NCBI GenBank assembly: GCA_009838525.1
Contig: VXRJ01000038.1
Coordinates: 74,654-138,653 of the forward strand
DNA length: 64,000 nt
Direction: 5' to 3'
DNA from: Acidobacteriota bacterium
GTDB taxonomy: Bacteria > Acidobacteriota > Vicinamibacteria > Vicinamibacterales > UBA8438
Each line of letters opens with the position of its first letter. The stretch's first letter is position 1. Of this stretch, positions 17,097 to 27,645 are shown one piece after another. A model generated the notes under the pieces. It saw only the letters and a list, made by a program, of their open reading frames with translations, had not been told where the DNA came from and did not search any database. The position numbers were made by a program, and so were the translations under genes.

Positions 17097-18712
17097 TCAG
17101 AGCGCGCCGACGGTGCGGAACATCTCGTCGACGGGAACGATGCGTGTGCGCTCCGTCGTGAACGGCAGCTCGAAGACCTCGATTTCGGCGTCCTCGGCGC
17201 GGATTGCCTCGGTCACGTCGGCGTTGTAGGTCGGAGGCGACGGCGTGTTCGAGAGCACGGCGTCCCGGAACGTCTCGGCGTCACGCGTGACGACGGCAAC
17301 GGCCAGGTTGTCCGCCTGCAGGTGGCGGCTGATGGCGCCGTTGACGTCCTCCAGGGTCAGCGCCGGTAGTCGCGCGGCGATTTCCTCGATGAAGTCGCCG
17401 ATGCCGTAGGCGGCGGAGTCCATCCGGTAGCCGAGCCGCCGGCCGGTGGTCTGGACGTAGAGGCGTGAGTAGTTCAGCAGGAACTCCCGCGTCGCCTCGA
17501 AGTCTTCCTGGCTGAGCCCGTCGTCCACCAGGCGGCGTAGCTCGCGAATCGCCTGGCGGAGCGCGAAGTGTGCGTTGTGGTGCGGCACGGGGCGGATCCA
17601 GATGCTGAAGAACTGGCGGCTGCGCGGGATGTTCGGGACCGGCAGGCGCGAGCCGCCGTCCTGGATGAAGTTCTCGATGTAGGAATAGTCGCCGTAGTTC
17701 AGCCCGCGAGCGCCGCGCATCACGTTCATCAACAGGCCGTTGAACGTCCGGTGCTCGCCGAAGTAGGAGTTCGCCACCATCAGCGCGAAGAAGTCGTCAT
17801 CGGCGCGCGTGATGTCGATCGGAAAGCCGATCGATATGGCGGTGGCGATGGCCTCCTTCTCGACGATGAGTAGCTCGTAGCCGTTCGGGGTGGCGGGTGC
17901 GGCGATGGCCGCGCGCGGCCCCTCTCCCACCGGCAGTGCGTCGAGAATCTCCTCCCGCACGCGATCGGCAAACCCGTCGGGATAGCCGCCGCCGATGCCG
18001 ACCAGCGCCCGGTCACGGGTGTAGTGCGACGCATGAAACGCGCGAACGTCATCAAGGGTGAGTGAGCCGAGCCCTTCCTCGGTGCCGATGGAGGGCGCCT
18101 CGTAGGCGTGCCCGGCATGCATCAGGGCGTTCAGCGCCTGTTTTCCCAGTTCCTCGTCGTTGCTGCCGCGGAGGCCGGCGGTGACGCTGTTCACGAGGAA
18201 GTCGCGGTTCCGGTCGAAGTCGGCCTGATCGAAGCGCGGGGCCGTCGCGAGGTCGCGCACGATGGCAAAGAACGGCTCCAGGTGATCGACGTGCACTTCA
18301 CCGACGAGCACGGTCATTTCCTTGTCGGACTGCGCGCGGATGGCCGCGGACCAGGGGTACAGCGCCTCGGTGATTTCCTCGAAGGTCATCGACGAGGTGC
18401 CGCCGCGGCCGATCATGAGCGCGGTGAGGGCATTCAGCCCGTTCTTGCCGGGCGGGTCGTCCACCGAGCCGGTCTGGAACCCGATCCGGAAGGTGACGAG
18501 GGGCGAGTTCGCCACCGGCAGCTCGACGATGGCGGGGTCGCCGCCGGTGGAGTCGCTGCCGCTACCGGGGTCCGACGGACCGCACGCGGCAAGGGCGCCG
18601 GTCAGGAAGAGCGCCGCGACGATCGCCAGCGCCGGATGCCGGTCTGGAGACCGGCGCACCGGCCGGCGCACCGGCCGGCGTAGCATATGCTGCCGTGCCG
18701 TCCGGGCCGCGG

Positions 18713-18716
<4 letters not shown>
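17097..18716 (-). CDS. M16-family peptidase-like lipoprotein without zinc motif
   Basis: A 539-aa protein of the insulinase (M16) fold lacking HxxEH, so probably the non-catalytic partner of the next gene, as in PqqL/mitochondrial-processing-type pairs. A GTG start at 18716 overlaps the upstream stop by 4 nt; ATG 18686 is an alternative. The N-terminus is odd: an Arg/Pro-rich stretch (RRPVRRPVRRSPDRHP) encoded by palindrome R3 precedes a lipoprotein signal (ALAIVAALFLTGALAAC). Later family features are YTRDRALVGIGGGYPDGFADRV, LMNVMRGARGLNYGDYSYIE and TTGRRLGYRMDSAAYGIGDF. It is expected to be tethered to a membrane, facing the periplasm. Confidence 0.85.
18638..18679. repeat. Palindromic repeat, copy R3, with tandem 12-mers, inside M16 gene
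   Basis: GCCGGTCTGGAGACCGGC (18638-18655) is followed by two exact copies of GCACCGGCCGGC (18656-18667 and 18668-18679). The block is translated as the Arg/Pro-rich N-terminus of the lipoprotein gene. Confidence 0.8.
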
Positions 18717-20080
<1,364 letters not shown>

Positions 20081-20116
20081 CACCTGCTCCCTCCGTGCGC
20101 TGCGCGTTCCGGAAAT

Positions 20117-20134
20117 GCCGGCCTGGAGGCCGGC
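20117..20134. repeat. 18-bp palindromic repeat, copy R4
   Basis: GCCGGCCTGGAGGCCGGC, in the 94-nt gap between the beta-lactamase-like gene and the M16 peptidase gene. It is the reverse-centre form (GG) of copy R1. Confidence 0.8.
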
Positions 20135-20174
20135 GGACCAAGCTCCGTGCGCGCGCGGCGCGATCCGCCTCGCG

Positions 20175-21530
20175 TCAGTGCGGTGTCGGTCGCCCCATGA
20201 TCTTCGGCTTCTGATCCGCCAGGCTGTCGATGACCGCCTGCGACACCACGTTCGAGAACATCGGGCGGATGTTCAGGTGGTTGTAGGGCCGGATCTGGAT
20301 CATCAACAGGCCGATCAGGTCCTCCACCGGGTCGGCCCAGTAGAGCGTCCCGTAGGCGCCGCCCCAAGTGTAGCTGCCGATCGACAGCGCGTCGGTCGCC
20401 CGCGCCGAATCGGTGAGGACGCCGAAGCCGAGTCCGAACCCGTAGCCGGGGCCGCGGACGTAGACGTCCTTGCCGGAACCGATGTGGTTGCTGATCATGT
20501 TGTCGACGGTCATCCGGCCGAGCAGCCGCACGCCGTTCAACTCGCCACCGTTCGCGATCATCTGCGCGAACTGGTAGTAGTCCGTGGTGGTGCCGGCAAG
20601 CCCCGCCACGCCCCGGAACATCGGCCGCGGCTCGACGTACTCCGGCTGCACCATCAGCTCGATCTTGCCGTCGGCGTCCGGCCGGTAGACCGAAGGCATG
20701 CGTTCCACCTTCTCCTGCGGCACGTAGTAGTAGGTGTCCGTCATGCCGAGCGGCTCGAAGATCCGCTCGCGCAGGAATTGATCGAGCGTCTGCCCGGAGA
20801 TCTTCTCGACGAGAACGCCGACATAGTCGGTGGAGTCGCCGTACTGCCACTCGTCGCCCGGATGGAACGCGCCCGGGATGATGGCGGCCGCGGCGACCCG
20901 CTCGGCGAGCGTCGGCCAACCCTTGCCGTCGTTCGTCACCTTCGCGATCTGCGCGTCGGTCAGCCCCTTGCCGGCCGGGTTCATCGTCAGGCCCGACGTG
21001 TGGGTCAGGACATGCCGTATCGTGACGGGCCGTGTCTCCGGCACGGTGACCGGGCGGACGCCGTCGGCGTTGATCCGGACGCTATGGTTCTCGTACTCCG
21101 GGATCCACTTGGCGATCGGATCATCGAGCAGGAACTTTCCTTCCTCGAACAGCATCATCAGCGCCGACGAGACAACGGGCTTCGTCATCGACATCAGCAC
21201 GAAGATGTCGTCCGTCGTCATCGGGATCTGGTTCGCCGCGTCGCGCCAGCCCTGCGCCTCGAAGTGGACCACCCTTCCCTTGCGCGCCACCAGGGTCACC
21301 GCCCCCGCGATCTGGTCGCTGTCGATGTACTCCTGAATGAATGTGTTGATCCGCTTCAGCCGCTCGGACGACATGCCGACCGACTCCGCCTCGGCCACGA
21401 CGATGTCTTCCGCCGCGCCTGCGGCGAACGGCGCGGCCCCGTACCCGCCCGATGCCAGCAACGCCGCCGCCAGTACGCCCGCCGCCGCCATGGCCGGCCA
21501 GCGCCGGCCCCAGATCGTTCTGCTCTTCAT
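20175..21530 (-). CDS. Serine beta-lactamase-like hydrolase (class C / esterase EstB type)
   Basis: A 451-aa exported protein with an N-terminal hydrophobic segment (MAAAGVLAAALLASGGYGAA). The catalytic SxxK is S114-M-T-K117, the YxN-like motif is Y230-G-D-S, and a conserved HTSGL follows RHVLTH. Relatives include penicillin-binding-protein-like carboxypeptidases and esterases as well as class C beta-lactamases, so antibiotic resistance should not be assumed. It ends 94 nt before the M16 peptidase on the same strand and lies downstream of the PQQ-like propeller gene. Confidence 0.88.
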   Translation of the reverse strand: MKSRTIWGRRWPAMAAAGVLAAALLASGGYGAAPFAAGAAEDIVVAEAESVGMSSERLKRINTFIQEYIDSDQIAGAVTLVARKGRVVHFEAQGWRDAANQIPMTTDDIFVLMSMTKPVVSSALMMLFEEGKFLLDDPIAKWIPEYENHSVRINADGVRPVTVPETRPVTIRHVLTHTSGLTMNPAGKGLTDAQIAKVTNDGKGWPTLAERVAAAAIIPGAFHPGDEWQYGDSTDYVGVLVEKISGQTLDQFLRERIFEPLGMTDTYYYVPQEKVERMPSVYRPDADGKIELMVQPEYVEPRPMFRGVAGLAGTTTDYYQFAQMIANGGELNGVRLLGRMTVDNMISNHIGSGKDVYVRGPGYGFGLGFGVLTDSARATDALSIGSYTWGGAYGTLYWADPVEDLIGLLMIQIRPYNHLNIRPMFSNVVSQAVIDSLADQKPKIMGRPTPH

Positions 21531-21581
21531 CGCATTGCCCTCCGCGAATTGCCCGCGTTCCTGCCCTCGCTCCTGCCCGCG

Positions 21582-22961
21582 TTACTGGTAATCCTCAGCC
21601 GCCAGCGAGACGCGGATGATCTCCTCGTCGTTCCGCGTCACGAGATGGCGATTGGCATACGCCGGGTGCGTCCAGTTGACTCCCCGATCCTCGAAGCGCC
21701 GTGGCCCGTAGCCGGCCTGCGAGGTCGCCTCAATCAGCCTCGTCCGATCGATCTCGACGTAGCCCTCCGGCGTGAACTGCGCGATGATCAGGTCGCCGGC
21801 GTCGTTGTTCACGAAGTACCGGTCGCCGTGGCGCACCATGAAGGCGGCGCCCCACCGGCGCTGCACGGTCATCTCGTCCGACGTCCAGAGCCGGTCCCCG
21901 GTCCGCGCGTCGAGGCCGCGCAGCTCGCCGTAGCTGTCGACCCCGTAGATGTAGTCGCCATCGACAATCGGTGTCGTGATGAGCGAATGGAGGGCCAGGG
22001 TGTCCTCCGGCATCTCGCTCGTGCCGTTGATCTGCCAGGCGAGCTCGGCGGCGGGGCGGTCCGTGGCCAGGCGGAGCATCATCGAACCGCCGTAGAACTG
22101 CGTCACGAAGAGCTGGTTGCCGCTACGCACCGGCGTCGTCACCGTCATGCTGGAGCGGACGTCCCACGGCTCGGACCAGTAGATCGCACCGGTCTCCGGA
22201 TTGAGCGAGCTGAGCGCGGTGGGGTGCCAGACGATCAACTGGCGGACGCCGCCGGCCTCGTAGATGACCGGCTGGCCGTAGCCCATCTCGTTCGTCACGT
22301 TGATGGCGCGCCAGACTTCCTCGCCGGTCATCTTGTCGAACGCCATCACCAGGCCGTCCGGCTCGGCGCCGACGACGTGGATCAGCAGATCGCCGTCGAC
22401 GAGAGGCGAGCTGGCCGTCCCCCAGACCGGTACGGTCGTGTCGTACTCGTTCACCGTGTCGTGCTGCCAGACCACTTCGCCCGTCTCGGCCTGCAGGCAG
22501 AGCAGCATGCCGGCTCCGCCGGCGACGTAGACCCGGTCGTCGTCGACGGTCGGTGTCGCGCGCGGTCCCGTCGCGTACGAAAGCTGCAGATTGCGGTACG
22601 CCGTCGGCCACTCGTACGTCCACAGGATGTCGCCCGTTTCCTCATCGAGGGCGAGCACGCGCTCCGTGCCATCCATCACCCGAGTTTCCGGCAGGAACTC
22701 GAAGTCGACGACGAACACGCGTCCGTCGGCCACCGCCGGCCCGGCGAAACCCCCGTTGATCGGCCTGCGCCAGGTGACATCCAGCCCGTCGGCCGGGAAG
22801 CGGTCGATGATGCCATCTTCGGTCCAGACCGCCTGACGGCCGGAGCCGCGCCATTCCGGCCAGTCGACCGCGTTGAGTCCCGGCGCCACGAGCGCCAGCC
22901 CGAGCGCGGTTGCAATCCATCCCCCTACCGTCCGTTCACTCCGTCGCTGTGCAGTTCGCAT
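21582..22961 (-). CDS. Secreted PQQ-like beta-propeller protein
   Basis: A 459-aa protein. ATG 22961 is selected because it begins a signal peptide (WIATALGLALVAPGLNA) just before the propeller; the longer frame adds about 100 unrelated residues. Repeated blades carry the tryptophan-docking-like pattern (LALDEETGDILWTYEWPTAY, LCLQAETGEVVWQHDTV, AFDKMTGEEVWRAINV, RGLDARTGDRLWTSDE). The starting DWPEWRGSGR is typical of secreted outer-membrane PQQ-like proteins in Planctomycetes and Acidobacteria. Whether it binds PQQ or is only structural cannot be told. It ends 51 nt before the serine-hydrolase start. Confidence 0.87.
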   Translation of the reverse strand: MRTAQRRSERTVGGWIATALGLALVAPGLNAVDWPEWRGSGRQAVWTEDGIIDRFPADGLDVTWRRPINGGFAGPAVADGRVFVVDFEFLPETRVMDGTERVLALDEETGDILWTYEWPTAYRNLQLSYATGPRATPTVDDDRVYVAGGAGMLLCLQAETGEVVWQHDTVNEYDTTVPVWGTASSPLVDGDLLIHVVGAEPDGLVMAFDKMTGEEVWRAINVTNEMGYGQPVIYEAGGVRQLIVWHPTALSSLNPETGAIYWSEPWDVRSSMTVTTPVRSGNQLFVTQFYGGSMMLRLATDRPAAELAWQINGTSEMPEDTLALHSLITTPIVDGDYIYGVDSYGELRGLDARTGDRLWTSDEMTVQRRWGAAFMVRHGDRYFVNNDAGDLIIAQFTPEGYVEIDRTRLIEATSQAGYGPRRFEDRGVNWTHPAYANRHLVTRNDEEIIRVSLAAEDYQ

Positions 22962-23291
22962 CAAGAATCTCTCCGTTATCGGGAAGCGGTCCGACTGCCG
23001 CCCGCGCGGCCTGGATGTGCAGCGCCTATTGTCGCGTAATTCCGGCAGCGGGCAAAGCGCGCACGGCTGACATCGACGGAATAACTGCCCGTACCCTGTC
23101 GAGGACAGGTTCGTCCGCTCCAGAGGCAGATGGTTACGCCGTCGGCAGATCGACATCTTCACGGAAGCCCCGTTTCCAGCGCTCCAAGGCTTGGCAGTTA
23201 AGTTGGCATGCCGTATGCATGCATCTCGATCGTGCGTGCTCGATTCCCGGATTGGGACTACGGTAATCAAAGAGCACGGAGGAGATGGACC
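22962..23291. other. Intergenic region between divergent genes
   Basis: 330 nt between the divergent propeller and PEGA genes. No coding sequence is supported. A sigma-54-like promoter (23203-23220) faces the PEGA gene; nothing else was recognised. Confidence 0.6.
23203..23220 (+). promoter_or_regulatory. Sigma-54-type promoter candidate
   Basis: TTGGCATGCCGTATGCAT matches the -24/-12 consensus TGGCACG-N4-TTGCW, with GG and GC 12 bp apart and two mismatches. It lies about 72 nt before the ATG of the PEGA-domain gene, leaving a leader of roughly 60 nt. If correct, an enhancer-binding activator controls that operon. Confidence 0.4.
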
Positions 23292-24725
23292 ATGTCACGC
23301 CTCATGCCGCGCTTCACGTCGTCCTTGTCGACGGCGCTTCTGGTGTTAGTGCTCGGCGCGCCCGTCGTCGCGATTTCGGCCGAGACAGCGGAGGCGCAGC
23401 GGGCGCGTCCCCGCGGCGGCCGGCAGGCGTCGCCTCCTGCCCGGTCCGCGCCGCCGCCCCGCGCTCAGGCGCCGCGCCGGAGTGCGCCCAGCGCGCAGGC
23501 TCCATCCCGACGCGCACCCCGCGCCCAGGCGCCGTCTCGACGCGCACCGGCGGCACGGCCCTCGGCGCCACGCGCCCAGGCGCCCCGTACCCGTGCGCCA
23601 CGGCCTCGTGCCCAGGCGCCACGCGCGCAGGCTCCGTCGCAGCGCACGCCGCGTGCGCAGGCGCCGTCCCGGCGGGCGCCGGCCGCCCGTCCTTCAGCGC
23701 CGCGAGCACAGGCCCCGTCGCGGCGCGCACCGGAGGCTGCCGCACCGTCGGCGCCACCGCCGAGCCGTCCCGGCCGGACGGGTGAGGCGCGGCCGAACCG
23801 TCCGTCTGCGCCTGCTCCCGGGGTAGATGCCCCTCGCCCTGGTCGCCCCGATGGCGGAACGCGCACCGCGCAGCCGCGCCAGCGCGCGCCGGAGGTGGCC
23901 GGCCGGGGCCGCGCGACGCCACGCCGTGCTCCGGGGGCGGCACCCGCGCCTGACCGTCCCGGCCGAACCGGCGGTGTTCGGTCCGGTCGTCCGGCGGCGC
24001 CCTCCCCGGGGATCGACACCAGCCGTACCGGTCGCCGCGGCGGAGGCTCACGCACCGCCACGCCGCGGCAGCGCGCGCCGCAGGTCGTCGACCGGGGCCG
24101 CGCCGTACCACGGGTTGGTGGCGGCCGGGGCCGCGGCGGCGGTCGCGGCGTCATCGACACGAGCCGGCCCCGACTCCGGGGCGACCGCCACGACAATCGA
24201 GGCGGCCGACGCGGCTACCGCTACGGCTACAACTACAGGACCGGCTACGGCTATTACCGTCCGTGGCGGTCCCCCGTGCGGTACCGCTACGTGCCGCTTC
24301 ACGGTTACCGGTGGCCGCGGGTCCATGGCTCCTGGTTCTACTTCCCCGGCTTCCACCTTGGCGTGCACGTCGGCCACCGTCCCTACGGCGGTGGCGTCTG
24401 GTCCACCGTCTACGATCCGTACGGGGGTTGGTACGACCCCTACGGGTACGGCGGATACGGTTACGGCTATCGCTACAACTACAGCGACTTCTACACCGGC
24501 TTCCTGCGTCTGAAAGTGCGGCCACGCGACGCGCAGGTATACGTTGACGGTTACTTCGTCGGTCTCGTCGACGACTTCGACGGGTTCTTCCAGCGGGTGC
24601 GTCTCGAGGAAGGGCCACACACGGTCGAAGTGCGCCACCCGTACTACGAGACGCTCACGCTCGACGTGCTGATCGTTGCGGGTGAGAAGGTAACCTACGA
24701 GGGCGACCTGATCCCCCGGCCATGA
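23292..24725 (+). CDS. Exported low-complexity protein with C-terminal PEGA domain
   Basis: A 477-aa protein starting at ATG 23292 after GGAGATGGACC. It has a signal peptide (about 1-39), then about 250 residues of Ala/Pro/Arg/Gln repeats built from units such as RAPRAQAPSR and RAPAARPSAP. A Tyr/Gly-rich section follows (GYRYGYNYRTGYGYYRPW, YDPYGYGGYGYGYRYNY). The last ~75 residues form a PEGA-type beta domain (LRLKVRPRDAQVYVDGYFVG, VRLEEGPHTVEVRHPYYE). PEGA domains occur in surface proteins and are thought to bind carbohydrate or mediate assembly. The basic disordered segment suggests binding to polyanionic envelope material. It is probably co-transcribed with the next two genes. Confidence 0.8.
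   Translation: MSRLMPRFTSSLSTALLVLVLGAPVVAISAETAEAQRARPRGGRQASPPARSAPPPRAQAPRRSAPSAQAPSRRAPRAQAPSRRAPAARPSAPRAQAPRTRAPRPRAQAPRAQAPSQRTPRAQAPSRRAPAARPSAPRAQAPSRRAPEAAAPSAPPPSRPGRTGEARPNRPSAPAPGVDAPRPGRPDGGTRTAQPRQRAPEVAGRGRATPRRAPGAAPAPDRPGRTGGVRSGRPAAPSPGIDTSRTGRRGGGSRTATPRQRAPQVVDRGRAVPRVGGGRGRGGGRGVIDTSRPRLRGDRHDNRGGRRGYRYGYNYRTGYGYYRPWRSPVRYRYVPLHGYRWPRVHGSWFYFPGFHLGVHVGHRPYGGGVWSTVYDPYGGWYDPYGYGGYGYGYRYNYSDFYTGFLRLKVRPRDAQVYVDGYFVGLVDDFDGFFQRVRLEEGPHTVEVRHPYYETLTLDVLIVAGEKVTYEGDLIPRP
23460..23760 (+). repeat. Degenerate tandem repeat coding Ala/Pro/Arg-rich segment
   Basis: Imperfect repeats of units like CAGGCGCCGTCCCGACGCG, translated as QAPSRRAPxAQAP, encode the disordered part of the PEGA protein. 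Copies differ mainly at third codon positions. Such regions often vary in length between strains. Confidence 0.65.
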
Positions 24726-24773
24726 CCGTGCGCTCCATGGCCGGGGGCAGCAAGGCTGGATGAACCGCTTCCG

Positions 24774-26267
24774 ATGAACCTGACGCGTGCGACGCGAGGC
24801 CGGTCCGCCGCCGCGGCCGGCATGGCGCTGGCGATTGCGCTGTGGCTGGGGTCCGTCGCCGCGCCACGCGCCGGCCAGCAGGAGACCGACAACGAGCTCG
24901 ACCGCTTCATGGAGCGGGTCCTGGAGAAGCGGGAGGAGAACGCCGCGGCGCGCCTGCAGTACATCCTCGACGAGACGGCCGAGGGCCAGTTGAGCGGACC
25001 CGGCGGCGTTTCGCTCTGGGGGAGGCGCGGCGATTACACGTGGTACGAGCGCGATGGCATCTTCGTCCGCAGCCCGGTTCGGATCGATGGCGTCACTATC
25101 GGTGAGGCCGCGCGGCGTGAGTACGAGGCGGACTGGTTGCGGCAGGAGGAGCGGCGCTCGCGGCGCCGGCTGCGCGAACGGGAGTCCCCGGCGCGCTGGT
25201 CGCGCCGGACGGCGCGCGAGAATGTCCGCATCGCGATCGAAAGGGAGTGGGGCGGCAGCGTCGACTTCGAGTTGCTCGACACGATCGCGCGACAGGCGCG
25301 TGACTGGAACGACGGCCAGGCCGCGATGATCGGCGCGGCGGATTGGATCCTGGAGGAGCGCGGGGGCGTTGACTCGGTCGGATTCGGCCGCGCGGTCGCC
25401 AAGGTTCGGGACGGCTTTTCGATGCTGGAAGCGGACCGCCTGATGCGCGACGAGCTGCGGGCGATGCTCGACGGGGCGCTTCCGCAGATCGCGCCCGCCG
25501 CGGGGTCGGCCACCGACGAGGAGTTCGCACAGTTTCTCGAGTTGTTCGAGCTGGCGGTGCGTGACGGCGTGCGGATCGCGCCGGTGGATGCCGCGGTGGT
25601 GGACGGGGTCGAAGCGGCGCCGGCGGACGGCGTAGACGGTCGCCAGCGGGCCGAGAGGTTGCGGGAGGCGAACCGCGCGCTGCTCGCCCTGCCTGAGGTG
25701 TCCGACACCGGTGGCCCGGCAGCCGGTTCGGATCGTGTCATGGACGGGTTGGAGCCGGGCTTCGTCTCCGACTCCTTCTTCCTTGACTTCCAGTTCGAAC
25801 CGGGGCGCTACTACCTGGTGGGGCGCGAGACGCTCGACGGCCATGAGGTCGTCCGAATCGAGTACTACCCGGAACAGATGTTCAGCGACGACGACGCCGG
25901 CCCGTCCGATGCCGAGGACCGGGACGATGACGAAAGGGCGCGCGAGATCGAGAGCGACCTCGACAAGACGGCGCTGGTCACCCTCTGGATCGATCCCAAC
26001 GAGCATCAGATCGTCCGGTACACGTTCGACAATCTCGGCTTCGAGTTCCTGCCTGGACGCTGGCTGTTCCGGGTCGAAGAGCTCACGGCCTCGATGACCA
26101 TGCAGCAGCCGTTCGCCGGCGTCTGGTTGCCGTCGGAGGTGGAGATGCGGGCCGCGTTCTCACTCGCCACCGGCCGGTACGAGGCGCACAACATCCGCCG
26201 GTACACCAACTACCGCGAGGCGGAGAGCGGCGGCCGGATCCGTTCGTTCGGTCCACCCGTGCGATGA
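24774..26267 (+). CDS. Exported protein of unknown function upstream of Omp85-like gene
   Basis: A 497-aa protein not recognised by family. A signal peptide is visible (AAAAGMALAIALWLGSVAAPRAG). A charged helical middle contains RREYEADWLRQEERRSRRRLRERE. The C-terminal third alternates beta-strands (GRYYLVGRETLDGHEVVRIEYYP, ALVTLWIDPNEHQIVRYTFD, RWLFRVEELTASMTMQQP) in the manner of LolA/LolB-like outer-membrane lipoprotein-carrier folds. Its stop overlaps the next start (ATGA), linking it to the Omp85-like protein, so a role in the outer membrane or secretion is inferred. A 652-aa open frame on the opposite strand is a shadow. Confidence 0.7.
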   Translation: MNLTRATRGRSAAAAGMALAIALWLGSVAAPRAGQQETDNELDRFMERVLEKREENAAARLQYILDETAEGQLSGPGGVSLWGRRGDYTWYERDGIFVRSPVRIDGVTIGEAARREYEADWLRQEERRSRRRLRERESPARWSRRTARENVRIAIEREWGGSVDFELLDTIARQARDWNDGQAAMIGAADWILEERGGVDSVGFGRAVAKVRDGFSMLEADRLMRDELRAMLDGALPQIAPAAGSATDEEFAQFLELFELAVRDGVRIAPVDAAVVDGVEAAPADGVDGRQRAERLREANRALLALPEVSDTGGPAAGSDRVMDGLEPGFVSDSFFLDFQFEPGRYYLVGRETLDGHEVVRIEYYPEQMFSDDDAGPSDAEDRDDDERAREIESDLDKTALVTLWIDPNEHQIVRYTFDNLGFEFLPGRWLFRVEELTASMTMQQPFAGVWLPSEVEMRAAFSLATGRYEAHNIRRYTNYREAESGGRIRSFGPPVR

Positions 26268-27538
26268 GTTCGCGCCGCCTTGGGGGCATCCTCGTCGCGC
26301 TAGCGGCGGCCCTGGCTCTCCCGCCAGCAGTGGCGGCGCAGCCGCAGTCGCCACCGACCACAGAGACGGTCGCCGAAGTGCGCGTCCACGGCAACCACTC
26401 GATTCCGGATGCCGAAATGCTGGAGTTGGTGGGAGTCGCTCTCGGTGACGCGGTCACGCCAGACCTGCTCGAGACGGTGACGGATCGCCTGCTCGCCAGT
26501 GGCCGGTTCGCCACGGTGGAAGTGCGGAAGCGGTACCGATCGCTAACCGCCACGGACCGCGTCGCGCTGGTCATCGTCGTCCGCGAAGAGCCGGCTGCAT
26601 CGGTGCGGAACGACCTGCTGCGCGCCCTGACCCGTCTCGCCGGTCAGCCGATGTTCATGCCGGTCCTGCGCTACGAGGAAGGCTACGGCCTGACCTACGG
26701 TGCGCGGTTCAGCCTGCTGGACGTCGCGGGGGAGGGGAGCCGCGTGTCGGTCCCGGCCACCTGGGGCGGTGAGCGGGGGGTAGAGATGGAGCTGGACGTT
26801 CCACTGCCCGGTCGCATCGTCGATCGCCTGCTGGCTGGCGGGTCGCGCGCCCGTCGGCAGCATCCCGCGCTCGGACTGGTGGACGACCGCACCCGCGTCC
26901 GCGTGGGCGCCGACCGCCGCTTCTCGTCCGGTGTGCGGTTTCACGCCGCACTGACGCGGGACGAGGTGCGGTTCGGGGGTGGCGTCGACCGGCTGACGCG
27001 CACCGAGGTGGGAGTGGATTACCGCCCGGCCGCGGCCGCGAGCTTCCCGCGCAACACGGCGGGGCTGGCGGCGTCGGTCGAACGGATCGCCATTGATGGC
27101 CGTGGGCCAATTGTGCGGCCGCGGCTCGACGCGCGGGCATTCGTCGGCGTGACCGGGCAGTCCGTCGTTGCCGCGCGGCTGTCGTACGAAGGCGCGTCCG
27201 GCCCCCTTCCGCTCTACGAACAGCCACTTCTGGGGGGCGGCGCGACACTTCGCGGCTGGCCGGTCGGCGTGCGGATGGGCGACCGCCTGCTCGCCGGCTC
27301 GCTCGAATGGCGGGTGCCGGTGACCTCACCGCTGTCGGTCGGCAGTGCCGGCTTGCGCTTCTTCTATGACCGCGCCGCGGTCTGGGACGCCGGCCAACCG
27401 CTCCGGGGCGCGGAGTTCCTCGACGGGGCCGGCGTCGGCGTCTTCTTCGCCCCGCAGTTCTTCCAGGTCCATGTCGATGTCGCGCACGATCTCGTCGGGT
27501 CGGTGCGCGTCCACGTTGGCGCTGGGATTCAGTTCTGA
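26264..27538 (+). CDS. Omp85-family outer-membrane protein with POTRA domain
   Basis: A 424-aa protein with a signal peptide (1-26). One POTRA-like domain covers about 32-105 (VAEVRVHGNHSIPDAEMLELV, LLASGRFATVEVRKRYR). A 16-strand-type barrel follows, carrying the family motif GGGATLRGWPVG and ending VHVGAGIQF. Its single POTRA and short length place it with the small BamA/TamA/FhaC relatives rather than BamA itself. It probably inserts or exports a protein; the two preceding exported proteins, translationally or transcriptionally linked, are candidate clients. A strong hairpin follows the gene. Confidence 0.88.
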   Translation: MSSRRLGGILVALAAALALPPAVAAQPQSPPTTETVAEVRVHGNHSIPDAEMLELVGVALGDAVTPDLLETVTDRLLASGRFATVEVRKRYRSLTATDRVALVIVVREEPAASVRNDLLRALTRLAGQPMFMPVLRYEEGYGLTYGARFSLLDVAGEGSRVSVPATWGGERGVEMELDVPLPGRIVDRLLAGGSRARRQHPALGLVDDRTRVRVGADRRFSSGVRFHAALTRDEVRFGGGVDRLTRTEVGVDYRPAAAASFPRNTAGLAASVERIAIDGRGPIVRPRLDARAFVGVTGQSVVAARLSYEGASGPLPLYEQPLLGGGATLRGWPVGVRMGDRLLAGSLEWRVPVTSPLSVGSAGLRFFYDRAAVWDAGQPLRGAEFLDGAGVGVFFAPQFFQVHVDVAHDLVGSVRVHVGAGIQF

Positions 27539-27564
27539 TTGCCGGCGCACCCATGTCCGCCCCC

Positions 27565-27583
27565 GCCCGGCATGGCGCCGGGC
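27565..27583. terminator. GC hairpin after the Omp85-like gene
   Basis: GCCCGGC, 5-nt loop, GCCGGGC: a perfect 7-bp stem 27 nt after the stop. There is no T-tract, so it may be a weak terminator or an mRNA 3'-end stabiliser. Confidence 0.35.
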
Positions 27584-27645
27584 ATGTCGGTTGAGGGAAA
27601 TCCAGAGGCGCTAAACTACCGGGAGACACGAGGCGAAGAACTCCG

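Noticed and set aside
20175-21530. Antibiotic-resistance beta-lactamase
   Set aside because: Motifs fit the broad class C/esterase/carboxypeptidase superfamily; the sequence alone does not support resistance.
20115-23039. 974-codon open frame on the plus strand
   Set aside because: Lies opposite the serine-hydrolase and PQQ-like genes, is Arg/Val/Asp-rich as expected for an antisense shadow of GC-rich coding DNA, and shows no family motif.
24048-26006. 652-codon minus-strand frame
   Set aside because: Opposite the PEGA and unknown exported genes, which have signal peptides and an ATGA overlap with the Omp85-like gene.
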